From Eucommia ulmoides (lineage: Eukaryota; Streptophyta; Magnoliopsida; Garryales; Eucommiaceae): a stretch of 64,000 bases of DNA. The stretch covers positions 41,535,546-41,599,545 of the forward strand of contig CM028326.1 of NCBI GenBank assembly GCA_016647705.1, in the 5' to 3' direction. How positions within the stretch are numbered: position 1 is the first letter of the stretch; each line of letters starts with the position of its first letter. A program made the translations under genes and the position numbers. Shown here one piece after another: positions 10,908-22,173 of the stretch. The notes beneath the pieces are model-generated. The model ran no database searches. It worked only from the letters and a program-made list of their open reading frames with translations, and had not been told where the DNA came from.

Positions 10908-11163
10908 AGAGACGAGGAGCAAGGTGCCTTCTAACTCTTTTTCTGCTGTTCGATATCTTACAGGTCAGAGGTTGCACACATCAAATATTGGAACTTTTAA
11001 GGATATTTTTACAGCATTATCATTAAACTTCTGACTTTTCTATTCTCTTAATAATGATCTCATACATATACAATGCCAAATTCACTGGTAATTTTTGTAC
11101 TGTATACGACACGAGTGAAGAGTGTATTACTCATGGCAGGCTATTTTGGTAAAAAAAAAATTC
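10908..11163 (+). other. 3' untranslated region / downstream flank of eIF2B delta
   Basis: Non-coding sequence after the TAA at 10907. Several AATAAT-type A/T-rich stretches (for instance around 11050) could act as polyadenylation signals, but none is decisive. Confidence 0.4.
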
Positions 11164-11440
11164 GTAAGCGGTTTCGCTCTTGCTTTACTTTTGTTTGTGT
11201 GGCCTGAATGCATATTTTTCATTTCCATTTCCATTCAGACTAATATTTTCTGGTGTGAAATGTCTCTCAATAGTTTCGGATTTCTGCAGTTTTTTTTTTT
11301 TTTGTAAGCGGTTTTGGTCCTTGCTTTATTTGTGTTTGTGTGTAGCATGAATGCATATTTCCATTTCCATTCAGATTCTAGTATTTTCTTTGATGTGTGA
11401 AATGTCTCTCAATAGTTTTGGACTTCCATTTATAATTCTT
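11164..11440. repeat. 140-bp tandem duplication downstream of eIF2B delta
   Basis: Copy 1 begins GTAAGCGGTTTCGCTCTTGC at 11164 and copy 2 GTAAGCGGTTTTGGTCCTTG at 11304. Both contain TGAATGCATATTT, CATTTCCATTCAGA and GAAATGTCTCTCAATAGTTT. A T-run of 13 separates them. Confidence 0.88.
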
Positions 11441-11727
11441 TCTTGTAAGTCTCTCCTTGTGGATTTCATCAACTCCTAAACCCCGACAAGATCAACCGGT
11501 TATACAGGGAATCAGCAAAGAAACTGGTTCAGTTTGCACCAAAAACCGGAATTGCCAAAAAATGTTCAAACAACTAAAAAACCGGAAGAACCGGGTGGTT
11601 ACATACCAACCCACCCAACCAGAGATGGTTTAGGCAATTGAACCGGAAAGAGAGCCCAAATCTAATTTACCAAAAAATTGTAAGCCCAACCCAACTTAGT
11701 GGTGTTCGGCCTGCTTGACTAGCATAG
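11441..11727. other. Intergenic sequence with CCGG-rich repeat debris
   Basis: Several AACCGG/ACCGGAA motifs at 11490-11660 resemble the ACCGGTTCAA repeat seen near 25950. No gene. Ends with CTAGCAT (11719-11725), repeated at 20909-20915 on the far side of the chromovirus, a possible target-site remnant. Confidence 0.45.
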
Positions 11728-12972
11728 TATTAGCCCCTTGGATATGTGACAAGACAGAGGCTTGGAATTCGGCGTTATGTCCAAGCTAACGTCTTTTCCA
11801 TGTTAGTAGGACTCGGTTAACTTAGGCTAAATAAGGATGGTGCCATGTATTGAAGTCTTGTGATATGCCAACATTGGGACTTAGCGTTGGACTACACCAA
11901 CAGAGTCAACCGTGGGCTCGGCCCCATCATTGAGTTATGCCTCCTTAAACATTTTAATGTCTATTGCTGCCATTCGAATTCTTACATGGAGTTTTATAAG
12001 AAGGTGTCCTTCCCTCCAGACCCTCGGGAAGGTAGAACCCTACACATGCTAAGGGGCGTCGGCACGATGAGGCAAGATGTATCCAAATATCAAGGCGTGG
12101 GAAGTTGTGGTTCTTGCCACGAGTGTAAAAAGGGACGAGACAATGCTAGAGCGTATTGGGTGACGCCGAGGCAAGACATAAGGTGATCCTAGGCACACGG
12201 TGAGGATCAACATTCATGGGCATCGGCATGTGTTGGCATATGTGGGCGTCGTTGGATGGTGTTGGTGGACAATGAATGTCACTAAAACAAGGCACAATCT
12301 TTAGGTGGAATGCTAGGATCGACATTCATGAGCGCAACATGAAGACAAGCTTGTGCATAAGGCCAAGCTAACGAGATAGAATGTAGGTGCATGACAGGTT
12401 TTGGTGAAGCGGGCAGCATGGCGAGGCGTCGACAGATGTCGACATTATGACCAAGGGAACAAAACAATAATGCCGGGTAGTGTGTCTGCACGACTTTAGG
12501 CATCTAGGATGAGTACTTTGGTACTTGCTCGTGAAAAGCTAAGTGTGATGGAAGTCGTAGTGCATGTACAACTCATGTGATGGGTAGTTGCTAACAGCTG
12601 GCAGAAAAGGCGGGGCAACTACTGTGCTGTGTGTTGGACAAGTGTCCAGACATGTGTTTGTTTTTTGTCCAGACAGTTGCGAGTGTCAACTGTCATATGT
12701 TCCTTATAAATAGCTGTTTGCATGTTTGGTTTAGAAGTGTGTGTTGTTCTTGTGAACCAGATCAAAACCGTAAGACTCGGTTCATTATTCTTGAGTTAAA
12801 TATAAGGTTGGGCTTTGCTTGTAATTTTTGTGTGCATGTGTGGGTGTGTTTGCGTTGTCTGTTTTGATTTATTGTGCTACGTTGTAGGAAATTCATTTGT
12901 CTAACTGATTGTAGTGACAGTTAGACCATCACAAGGGTAAAAATTCAAAGTTGAAACGTTTACCCTATGACA
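11728..12972 (+). repeat. 5' LTR of the chromovirus
   Basis: Starts TATTAGCCCC (3' copy: TGTTAGCCC) and ends CCCTATGACA just before the primer-binding site. It shares with the 3' LTR long stretches such as GTGATATGCCAACA, GTGTTGGTGGACA and CCTTATAAATAG. Length 1245 bp. The start is mutated from the expected TG. Confidence 0.85.
12705..12712 (+). promoter_or_regulatory. TATA box in chromovirus 5' LTR
   Basis: TATAAATA in the context TGTTCCTTATAAATAGCTG, about 260 bp before the LTR end; the same box is kept in the 3' LTR at 20768-20775. Expected position for LTR-driven transcription. Confidence 0.6.
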
Positions 12973-12973
12973 A

Positions 12974-12991
12974 TGGTATCAGAGTCAGGTT
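12974..12991 (+). other. Primer-binding site, initiator tRNA-Met type
   Basis: TGGTATCAGAGTCAGGTT one base after the LTR end. It differs by one base from the usual TGGTATCAGAGC primer-binding core complementary to the 3' end of plant initiator tRNA-Met. Confidence 0.85.
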
Positions 12992-13229
12992 ACAAAATAG
13001 CCTTTGTATCAAATGTGAATGGTAATGATGTGAACCTGTTTGTCCAGAACGTTGAAAGTAGGGCCAACTTCACGAATCTTCGAGTTTTGTTCAAAGAATC
13101 TGCAACGATACTATGGCCATAATCAAAACCATGGTGAAAGACATGATCCTGCTGGCTGATGTATGGAAAATAAACATCAAATGTGTAGAAGAAGGGGCTT
13201 TCATTATGAAAAAGGTCGTCATTGGCAGG

Positions 13230-13970
13230 GAACACGAGATGGTCCAGTGAAGATCAAGGTACTAGAACCAAAACCATTCTCTGGCACTAAAAAGGCCACA
13301 AAATTAGAGAATTTTCTGTGGGACGTCGAACAGTATTTCAAGACAATGCATGTCCTGAATTCTTAACGTGTGATGATACCCACCATGTACCTATTCGACG
13401 ATGCTAAATTATGGTGGTGAATGCGTGTTTTTGATGTTGCTCGAGCGCATATTATGGAATGGAGTGATATGCAGAAAGAATTAATTAAGTAGTTCTTGCC
13501 TAACTACACGTCGTGGGTTGCTGGGGAATCCTTGAAGAATTTGTAACAGATTGGTATTTTGCGTGTATATATGAAGAGCTTTACTTAAAAAATGCTGGAC
13601 ATAAAGAACATGTTTGATGAATACAAGTTGTTCGACATTGTGTCGGGATTGCAACAATGGGCACAAGAAGAACTTAGGAGACAAGAAGTGCGCGACTTGT
13701 CGGGCGCAATCGTTGCAACGGATAGCCTTGTCGACTGCCAACTTACAAACAGTGGTGAGTGACGGAAGCTCTTTGTCAGCAATAAGTATAGGGGAAGTAT
13801 GGCGGTTCTAAAGACAGGAAGAAGAAACCCCGTGACTAGAAGAAGAAAGTGAAATCGGGTCGTTCCCTAAATAAGTCCAAAGGCAATGGACAATTGCCGT
13901 TCAAAGACAATACGAACCGGGGTTGCTTCTTGTGTAACGGACCCTATCGGATGAAATTTTGTCGGAAGAA
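13230..13970 (+). pseudogene. Chromovirus gag remnant with mutated zinc knuckle
   Basis: Gag capsid-like blocks are visible across frames: LENFLWDVEQYFKTM at about 13303-13350, MYLFDDAKLWW at about 13385-13418 and FLPNYTSWVAGESLK at about 13492-13535. The nucleocapsid zinc knuckle at about 13921-13965 reads CFLCNGPYRMKFC, fitting a CX2CX3HX4C knuckle in which the histidine is replaced by tyrosine. Several stops break the frame. Function in a live element: RNA packaging. Confidence 0.8.
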
Positions 13971-14100
13971 GGAGAAAATTAGTGCCATAGTTGCGGAAGA
14001 CTTGGAGGATGACAATGATGATTCCCCAACACAAGTCAATCTCCTGTAAATTCTTAGTGCTCTACAAGTTGTGAAATCCTCGTCACTACAACGGAGTTAG

Positions 14101-14460
14101 TTGTATGTGAAGGCGTTGATAAACAATTATGAGGTGCTGGACATGGTCGATACTGGTGCAACTCACAACTTTGTTACTGATCGAGAAGTCGATAACCTAA
14201 AGCTAGGTTTGGTGAAAAGTCCTAGAAGAATCAAAGTGGTGAACTCCGAAACTCAACATATTCGTGGCTTAACATGTGCTGATCTGAAGATCAGAATATG
14301 GAAAGGAAAGAGGAACATAATGGTGCTATCTTTGGATGACTTTGATGTCATCTTATGTATCGAGTTTTTGGTTGCGGTCAAAGTTGCGGTAGTACCCTAC
14401 CTCGGGGGATTATCGGTTGCAGACGGGAAGGGCCCTACATTCGTTCATGTGGTAGAGCGT
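14101..14460 (+). pseudogene. Chromovirus aspartic protease domain
   Basis: The ORF at 14101-14466 holds the retropepsin active site VDTGATHNFV at about 14146-14175 and a downstream LSLDDFDVILCIEFL block at 14329-14370, normally LPL.DfDvILGmdWL. The glycine of the ILG motif is changed to cysteine. This domain is the best preserved open stretch of the polyprotein. Confidence 0.85.
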
Positions 14461-14583
14461 GATTAGTCTAAGATGGAGGGAAATAGGAAGTTGGCATGTT
14501 GTCAGCTTTGCAAGTCAAAATCGGGTTTGAGGCACGGTGAGGAAACCTACTTTGCCTCGTTGATTGAGATTAAACTCGATTAG

Positions 14584-15240
14584 ATGGTTGAAGTACCCAA
14601 TGCAGTAGCTGACATGTTGAAAGAGTTCATCGATATGGTGCCTCCTGAACTCTCGAAGACCCTCTCTCCTAGACGCGCGGTCGATCACAAGATCGAGCTT
14701 GAACCAGGTACATTGCTCCCTACACAAGCCCTATACCAGATGTCCCTAGTGGAGTTTGCAGAATTAAGAAAGAAAATTGCGGAATTGTTGGATTCAGGAT
14801 ATATGAAGCCTTCTAAAGCTCCATATGGTGCACTGCTGTTGTTCCAAAAGAATACGGATGGCTCGATGAGGATGTGTACTGATTACCAGGCGTTGAACAA
14901 GGTTACAATCAAGAACAAGTATCTTGCTCCTAACGTCATGGATCTATATGATCGACTTGCTTCAGCCAAGTACTTCACGAAGCTGGATTTGAGATTGGGG
15001 TACTGGCAAGTTCAGATAGCGGTGGGTGATGAACCAAAAATGGCGTATGTGATATGGTATTGGTTCTTATGAGTTTTTGTCTTAATCAATGCCCTTTCTA
15101 CATTATGTAATCTCATGAATGATGTACTATATGAGTTTTTAAACCGATTTGTTGTTATTTATCTTGACCACATTGTGATCTATAGCGAGATGCTTGAAGA
15201 TCATCGTACATTTGAGGAAGGTTTTCTTTAGATTGAGAAA
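14584..15240 (+). pseudogene. Chromovirus reverse transcriptase, catalytic motif lost
   Basis: Typical gypsy RT blocks appear in order. The ORF at 14584-15072 contains VDHKIELEPGT, LLDSGYMKPSKAPYGA, RMCTDYQALNKVTIKNKY and FTKLDLRLGYWQVQI. A frameshift follows, then the catalytic YxDD box appears at 15160-15171 as YLDH: the second aspartate codon GAC has become CAC. The enzyme would be dead even if the frame were open. Confidence 0.9.
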
Positions 15241-15479
15241 TGATTAGTTATATGTGAAAAAGAGAAGTGTGTATTTTGTCGTGAAGAAGTCATGCTCCTT
15301 GGGCATTGGGTAAGCCAAGGATAGATGAGGATGGATGAGCAGAAGGTGAAAGTCATTGTTGATTGGGCCGCACCAAAGAAGATATTGGAATTGTGCTCGT
15401 TCCTTGGACTCACTAATTTACTATCACAAGTTCATTAAAGGATACTCGAATAAGGTAAATCCACTTACTAATTTATCGA

Positions 15480-15830
15480 TGAATGACGTAAAGTGGGAAT
15501 GGAATGTGAAATGCTAGCAGACATTTAACCGATTGAAGTTAGTTTCAGCTGAACTTGTTTTGAAACTACTAAGATTTGAAGTGCTATTTGAAGAATGGAC
15601 AGATGCTTTAGATAGAGCAATTACCGGTGTTCTTGTCCAAGAAGGTCATCCCATTGCTTATGAGAGTTGGAAGTTGAAAGAAGTCGAACACTACTCAACT
15701 TATGAGAAGGAGATGATCATTGTTGTTCACTGTCTTGATATGTGGAAACACTATCTTATGAGGACGAAATTTAAGATAATGATAAATAATATAGCGAATA
15801 CCTACTTCAAGACCTAAAAGAAGAACTTCG
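15480..15830 (+). pseudogene. Chromovirus RNase H domain
   Basis: The ORF at 15533-15817 carries the RNase H block ITGVLVQEGHPIAYES followed by HYSTYEKEMI and a WKHYLMRTKF segment, which in intact elements continues into a tethered integrase zinc finger. The DASD-like start is altered to TDALD. Confidence 0.8.
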
Positions 15831-16129
15831 AAATAGGTTTGTTGACAATAAATATTGGTTGAGTTCGACTTTAATTGGGCACACAAATCAGGAAAATGGA
15901 ATTTGGTGGCTAATTTTTTAAGTTGGAAAAAAGCCTTTGAGTATGTGGTGTCAATGATGCAAGTGAAGACTGATTTTCTACAGAAAATCAAAGATCAGTC
16001 TCTACATGACCTTACATATCAAAAGCTTTGACAAGAAGTGGAGGATGACTTTGTTTAAATATATTGGATCGAAGATGGTTTGTTGTATGCCAAAGGGAGC
16101 AAACTCTATGTCCCTAGTGGAGAGTGACT

Positions 16130-17215
16130 AAGGAGAGAGTTACTGGGAGATATAGATGATCATTAATGAGCGGGTCACCCAAGCATTAAGAGGATGTATC
16201 CATTGCTGTCTTGGTCATCTTATTGGCAAAAACGAACGATGACATTGAAGCATCTATAAAAATTTGTCTTGTGTGCCAACAAGATAAGTTATAAAGGAAG
16301 AAAGAAATCGGGTTGTTACAATCGTAGAGAGACCATGGTCTTCTGACCGATGGATTTCATATCCGGATTTTTGAAGGTGGACAGTATGTGTTTAATTTTT
16401 GTTGTTGTTGATCGTTTCTCAAAGTACGTTGTGTTCATTCCTGTCCTACATGCGTGTCTTGTCGATGTTGCGGCAAAATTATTTTACAAAGATGTGGTAC
16501 AATATTTTGGATTGACGGAAGACATCATAATTGATAGAGACACCCGTTTTGTTGGTCGTTTCTAGACCATGATGATTAATATGTTGGGCATATAGTTGAA
16601 ATTCTTCACCTGAAATCATCCTCAGAGGGATGGACAGATTAAGCAGATGAACTAGCTGTTAGAAGAATACTTACGACACTATGTGACAGCGAGCCAAAAG
16701 AATTGGTTGAGTTGCGGGACAATGTACAATTTTGCTACAATCTGCACAAATCGTAAGCACCGGGGATGAGTCCGTTCAAGATTGCAAATGGAAAACAATT
16801 TCTTACGGAAAATGAGGTGACTACCTAGCGTACTGGTGGAAGTTATCCTGTTTTCTATCGATTTGCTTGAGCAAAAAATGAGCTTATCGATGAGACAAAA
16901 GGACAATATAGCGAAGGCGACTCGGGGATTGAAGGAGTATACGGATTAGTACCGCGGAGAGTTGAAATTTGGAATAAGAGATCGAGTTATGCCGAAACTC
17001 ACTCCCCAATTTTGGAAGAAGATAAGCAGTAAGATGGTACACTGTGGCTTGATACCAAAGTACAACATACCGTTTCAAGTGGTAGAGTGTGTGCAAAATG
17101 TTGCTTATCGGCTGAAGTTGTCGGATCGGTTGAAGATCCAACCCACTTTTCATGTAATTGTTTTGAAACCATTAAAAGAAGACGACTTGAACTTAGGCCA
17201 TAAACAAGCGAGATG
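16130..17215 (+). pseudogene. Chromovirus integrase remnant
   Basis: The zinc-finger region is degenerate. The core starts MDFISGF at 16350, then VVVDRFSKY and the second catalytic aspartate in IIIDRDTRF at about 16530-16555. The third catalytic residue lies in the block HPQRDGQIKQMN at about 16615-16650, where the usual glutamate after DGQ(T) is lysine (AAG 16641-16643). The C-terminal part continues at 16962-17216 (PKLTPQFWKK, VVECVQNVAYRL, FHVIVLKPL). Several stops. Confidence 0.87.
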
Positions 17216-17450
17216 AGCGCCACTTGTAATTTGAAAATAATTTGAGAAGGAAGTCGAGAAGATCCTGGATCATAAGACCGAAGGTATGAGTAAAAAGAAT
17301 CAAATGACTTGTTTCTGGGTTTAGTGGAAAAGGTTGACAAATGACTTGTTTCTAGGTTTAGTGGAAATGGTTAACAGAAGCTGATGCTAGTTGGGAGAAA
17401 GATGTGGCCCTTTGACAATTTGAAAAATAAATCAAGGAGTATTGGGACAA
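17216..17450 (+). pseudogene. Chromodomain remnant with internal 39-bp duplication
   Basis: After the integrase tail, fragments in mixed frames resemble a plant chromovirus chromodomain: an ILDH segment, then a WVKWKGL-like stretch, then EADASWEKD and a LWQFEK-like segment. The block CAAATGACTTGTTTCTGGG is tandemly duplicated (17299-17337 and 17338-17378), which disrupts the domain. Confidence 0.7.
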
Positions 17451-17481
17451 ACACCCTCGAACGAGAACGTTGGTCTTTTCT

Positions 17482-17494
17482 AGTAGGGGTGGCT
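17482..17494 (+). other. Polypurine tract of the chromovirus
   Basis: AGTAGGGGTGGCT immediately before the 3' LTR start TGTTAG at 17495; the purine-rich run is the expected plus-strand primer. Confidence 0.6.
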
Positions 17495-17725
17495 TGTTAG
17501 CCCTTGAAGGTGTGACAAGACAAAGGCTTGGATTTCAGTGCTATGTACAAGTCAATGTCTTTGTCATGTTAGTCTGGCACAGTTAACTTTGGTTAAACGA
17601 GGATGATGTCATGTTTTGAAGTTTTGTGATATGCCAACACCAGGACTTAGTGTCAGACTACACCAACGTAGTCAATTGTGGGTCGAACCCCAATGTTGAC
17701 TCCATTATGCCTCCTCAAACATTTT

Positions 17726-20090
17726 TGTTGGCCCAGTGATCTACCTAAGAGGGGGGGAGGGGGGGTGAATTGGATAGTTATAAAAATTAAAACAAATTAT
17801 CAACTTATAGCACTTGAAAATTCAAATAATTAATTTTATCCTAAATTAATTATTATCTTTTATAGCAGCGGATATGTGTTATTTAAATTAGGTGCACACC
17901 CAAACAATTAAAAATAAATAAAGTAAAATTGCAGCACACCACGATGCATATTGGTTCACCAAACTACTCTTGGTTAATCTAGTCCTCCGAGCCCTATGGA
18001 GAGTCGCATCCACTAAACCACTATGATTCCTTTAATCAGGTAGGAATCTAACTCTTACACAACGATTCTTTTCACAGGCTCAGAATCAACATTTACAATT
18101 TCCTTTTCACAGGCTAAGAAATAATCTCTATCTTTTTCACAGGCTAAAGATTAACCTAATTCTTTTATACTTAGACTTAAGCATCAAACCTCACAAAAAA
18201 TCACTCTAAGTATCATTTTCACCGGTAAGGATTGAACCGTTACAAAATCACTCATTTTCAATTCTAATCAAGAAGAATTACGTCTATATCTTTCATGAGA
18301 AAAGAGTAACCTAATTTTTTTATACTTTAAAAAAAGATCAAACATCAATCTCTTTACTGATTGAAACCCAGCTACCTTTGATTAGATATTCCCAATAATA
18401 TCTAATTCGTACACAACTCACCAATTACACAAATTAATAAGTTTTTTTTACTCGGATTAATTTAAACTCAGTTAATGTCTCGATAGTTACTAGTGATAGA
18501 AATAAAGTGAGAATTTCAAAATCTGATTATAAAATAAATGGATAGCACACAATTTAGCACGTAATCAGATTTTCACCAAAAATCGTTTTAAAATATTTCC
18601 AAGTACTTTAACGTTCAGAAAACGATTTTACAAAGATCAAAACTCTAAGCAATGGACAATTATATCAAATAGCAATTTAGAAGCAAAAGCTTGGAACGAT
18701 CTCATCAGGATATCACCGAATGAATGAAAACTGAATCACAATGGAACTTTAGATCGGTGATTGCAAAAACTTTCAGCAATTTTCTCAAGAACAATTCTCA
18801 AGAATAATCTCGCAGTAATCTCTCAGTATATTTTCAGAATAATGACTCTCAGAAAGCGCAGGAACTGAATAACTCTCGAAAGAATGATTGATTGGGATCT
18901 CTCACAAGTGAAATACGCAGGTCTATAAATACTGATTTGAAATAGGTCCTCCAACGATTAATTTTCACATGTCATGACATTTAATTGCTCATATAGACCC
19001 AATATATTGATATGACTCAATCCTGATCCAATTCACTTAATTATAACTTTCAAATCATTCAATTAAGTCCCCCAAATATTTCTCAATCTCAAATCGATAG
19101 GATAGAAAGTATTAAATGTACCAATTTGAGAAACACTTAAAATATATGCACCATATCTTTAGGGATATCAAAATAACAACAATATATCTATAATATACTT
19201 AAATCCCCAAAATATCTCCAAGATATTATCCAAAAAACGGCTAGTAACGACTATTTTTTGATCAAATCCACGAAATCCTCCAATCTTGAAACAACACCAT
19301 CGGTTGACCGGCCAAAATACACCAGTCGACCGATCGATCTAGATTGTAGCCCAAGCCAAAATTATTCGCCAGTCGGTCGACCGATACTTCATGAGTTGGT
19401 TGACCGATCAATTCAGGATGCTCCCCAGGCCATTTTTCGGTCATTGTCTGTCGACCGATCATTCGTGATCTGTTGACCGATCGATTCAGAGAGTTCAGAT
19501 ATCGGCCATAGGTCGACCGATCTCCTCTCGGTCGGTTGACTGATCGATCCAGAGGCTTCTCAATTTCCCAGTCACTTCTCATCGGTTGATCGATCCTCAT
19601 TGGTCGGTTAATCGATCCTTGTTGGAACACTTCCTCCTTAATTAATTTTAATTCCAATCTTCGACGTTTTTGACATTTTAACCGATTTCTTTTCTTGGTT
19701 AACTTAATTAACACTTTTAATCAATTTTAAACACTAATCTTTCTTAGATCAATATTTCTTCTTCAATTTTACATTGGAGCAAATATGTTTAACTAATTAG
19801 GATCCTAATAAAAACACAAATAAATATAAATTCATTTTATGTCTTGTGTGATCTTAATCGGGATACATTAAAAGTAAAAATTAACCTGAGTTGTTTTCAC
19901 CTAGATTCTTCAAAAGCTTCAGTCTTTTAATGTTCAACTCTTTGAAAGTCTTTTAGCATCCTTAGCATCTTCAACAATTTCTTCATGATAATATCATCAA
20001 TGAAACTTTTATATTGAAACACTCAAAAAACTTGTTAGTTCAACAAAAAATATCAACACTTAATTATCCATCAAAATCTTAGAATCAACA
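17726..20090 (+). mobile_element. SIRE-like copia solo LTR, copy 1 (2365 bp)
   Basis: Begins TGTTGGCCCAGTGATCTACC followed by AAGAGGGGGGG and GTGAATTGG, a signature I associate with SIRE/Maximus-type copia LTRs. It ends AGAATCAACA. A perfect 5-bp TSD ATTTT flanks it (17721-17725, 20091-20095), and the chromovirus LTR is continuous when it is removed. No coding sequence is present, so it is a solo LTR left by LTR-LTR recombination. It contains a cluster of TCGGTCGACCGA-type palindromes at 19300-19640. Confidence 0.9.
19300..19640. repeat. GGTCGACC palindrome cluster in SIRE-like LTR
   Basis: At least eight near-palindromes built on TCGGTYGACCGATC recur every 30-60 bp, for example CAGTCGACCGATCGATC and GTCGGTCGACCGATAC. 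The same cluster is present in the inverted copy at 55165-55830. Confidence 0.85.
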
Positions 20091-20915
20091 ATTTTGATGT
20101 TTATTGTTGCCACTTGAGTTTTTTTAAATAAAGTATTATAAGAGGGTGCCATTTTCGCCAGACCTTGGCAAGATAGCACCCTAGGCGCTCTAAGGGGCTT
20201 CAACACGACAAGGTAAGGTGTATCTAAAGACCAAGGCGTAATGGAAGTTGTGAGCACAACTTACCCAAGACTTTCGGCACGAGTGAAAAACGAGACGTGG
20301 ATCGATATTCATGGGCATCAACATGTGTTGGCATGCGTGGGCGTTGCTGGACGGTGTTGGTGGACATCGGGTGTCGCTAAAACAAGACACGACGATCCTA
20401 GGTACAATGTTAGGATTGACATTCATGGGTGCAACGTGAAGGCAAACTTGAGCACTAGGCTAAGCTAACGAGACAGAGTATGGGCGCAAGACACGTTTTT
20501 ATTATGTGAGCGACATAGAGAGGCGTCGGCAAATGTCGGCATGACCAAGGGAAGAAGACAACAATACTGGGCAACGTGTTGGTACATCGTTAAGCAACTA
20601 GGACACATTACTTGAGAAAGCTAAGTGTGTTGGAAGTTATGGTGCATGTGCAGGTCATGTAATGGGTAGTTGCAGGAAGATAAGGCAGGGCAACTATTGT
20701 GCTATGGGCTAGACAAGTGTCTGTTTTCTGCCCAGACAGTTGGGGCTGTCAACTGTCATATGTTCCTTATAAATAGTTGTTTGCATGTCTAGTTCAGCAG
20801 TGTATGTTTTTCTTGCAAATTAGACTAAAATTGTACGACTTGGTTCATTGTTCCCGAGTTAATTAGGCGTTCACAATGTTAAAAATTTGGAGTTGAATAA
20901 TGTGACACCTAGCAT

Positions 20916-21312
20916 TCACTCGACACCCTTTACTGTTTGTTAGCAATGCTTCGATGTGGGATACAATAACTGACATTCTTCTTGCAAGTTGTAATAAATT
21001 GGAAGATTTTTCAATTGTTTTATCGCACAGTGGAAATAACTATTGCCACTTTCTCCTCAATTCATATGTTTGTGGTTTTTTATTTTTTTATTTTTTCCTA
21101 CATCTTAATATATATATATATATGATTCTATGAATCGCCTGTAGTTATCTGTGTTTGAACTAGTGACCCTTAACTCGATTTTTTCAACGGAGTTGTTTTA
21201 AAAGCAGTGCTACTGATAACAATTATTTACAATTTCTCGAACTTATAGTGCATTCACTTATTCACATACTATTATTACATTGAAGAAGTGTGAATTAATA
21301 ATATATGAGACA
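20916..21312. other. Intergenic sequence, no gene seen
   Basis: AT-rich flank between the chromovirus and the MULE; contains a short (TA)n at about 21108-21122. No other structure noted. Confidence 0.5.
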
Positions 21313-22173
21313 TTATTTGGTGAGAAAATGACTTTTCTGGTTCTTGACAAATGGTTCGGGTGTTCAATTGGGTCTCAGTATTTGGAAGTCGACACATTGG
21401 GTTCTTAACATTTTATTTTCGTTCCAAATTAGGCACTGAGCAAAACTCTATTAAGTCAAACTAACGGTCAACGTTTTATTAAGGGCATTTTGATATTTTT
21501 TATTTAATGGGATTAATTTAAAAAGTCATCTAAACTTTTAGGGGTCAAAACATTTTTTTTTCTATTTTCCCTTAAACATGACTTTCTTTCGCCCTTTAGA
21601 AAAATGAAAAAGAGAAAAGAGAAAAGAGAAAAGTAGGAAACATGAAACGGACCTACTCCGACGATGGCAAAGAAGGAGAAGAGAGAAATAAAACAGACCA
21701 CCACCATCCTTCTTAGGTAGTGTTTGGTGTCGGGGAATTGAACTAGAATCTTTCAGATCTTTCTTCCTTCCACCACCCATCAAGCAGGTCTTTTCCCCGT
21801 AGCCTTTCATCTTCCTCATCTGCGAAGTCGTCGTCGGCCCAACGACAAAGAGCCGACAGTCCAGTCATTTCGTGATTTGGGATGATCAAAGTCGTCGGCC
21901 GAACTTTCCACCGTCAATTGTTCCAATCCTAGATTTGCATCGATTGTTCACAACCGATCGCCACCAAATATGATGAGCGACAGCCGATCGATTCCATCAA
22001 TGTGTGTGTTTTTTTGGTGGATTTTCTCTGCGATTTTTGAAACCCTAATATTGATTTTTTTTTTTTCCTTTAGCTACAAATAGGAAAAAAGAGAAATGAA
22101 AAAGAAAAGAAAAGAGAAATTAAAAAGATTTTTTTTTTTTTTATCCTTTGTAGAGGAAAAATTATTTTTCTTA

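Larger units (their letters stand above)
11728..20907 (+). mobile_element. Old Ty3/gypsy chromovirus, nearly full length, inactivated
   Basis: The element has two diverged LTRs (11728-12972; 17495-17725 plus 20096-20907), a tRNA-Met type primer-binding site and a polypurine tract. Gag, protease, reverse transcriptase, RNase H, integrase and a C-terminal chromodomain follow in gypsy order. Every domain carries stops or frameshifts, and two catalytic residues are lost. LTR divergence is clearly visible by eye, so the insertion is old. A 7-bp CTAGCAT repeat lies within 1-2 bp of both ends and may be the TSD. The chromodomain places it among plant chromoviruses; I do not assign a finer lineage. 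Without its SIRE-like insertion it would be about 6.8 kb. Confidence 0.9.
17495..20907 (+). repeat. 3' LTR of the chromovirus, split by a nested LTR
   Basis: The left part (17495-17725) matches 11728-11953. The right part resumes after the TSD at about 20096 with TGTTTATTGTTGCC and matches the 5' LTR to near its end (GTTGAATAATGTGACA). Relative to the 5' LTR there is a deletion near the end that removes the GGTTGGGCTTTGC portion. Confidence 0.85.
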
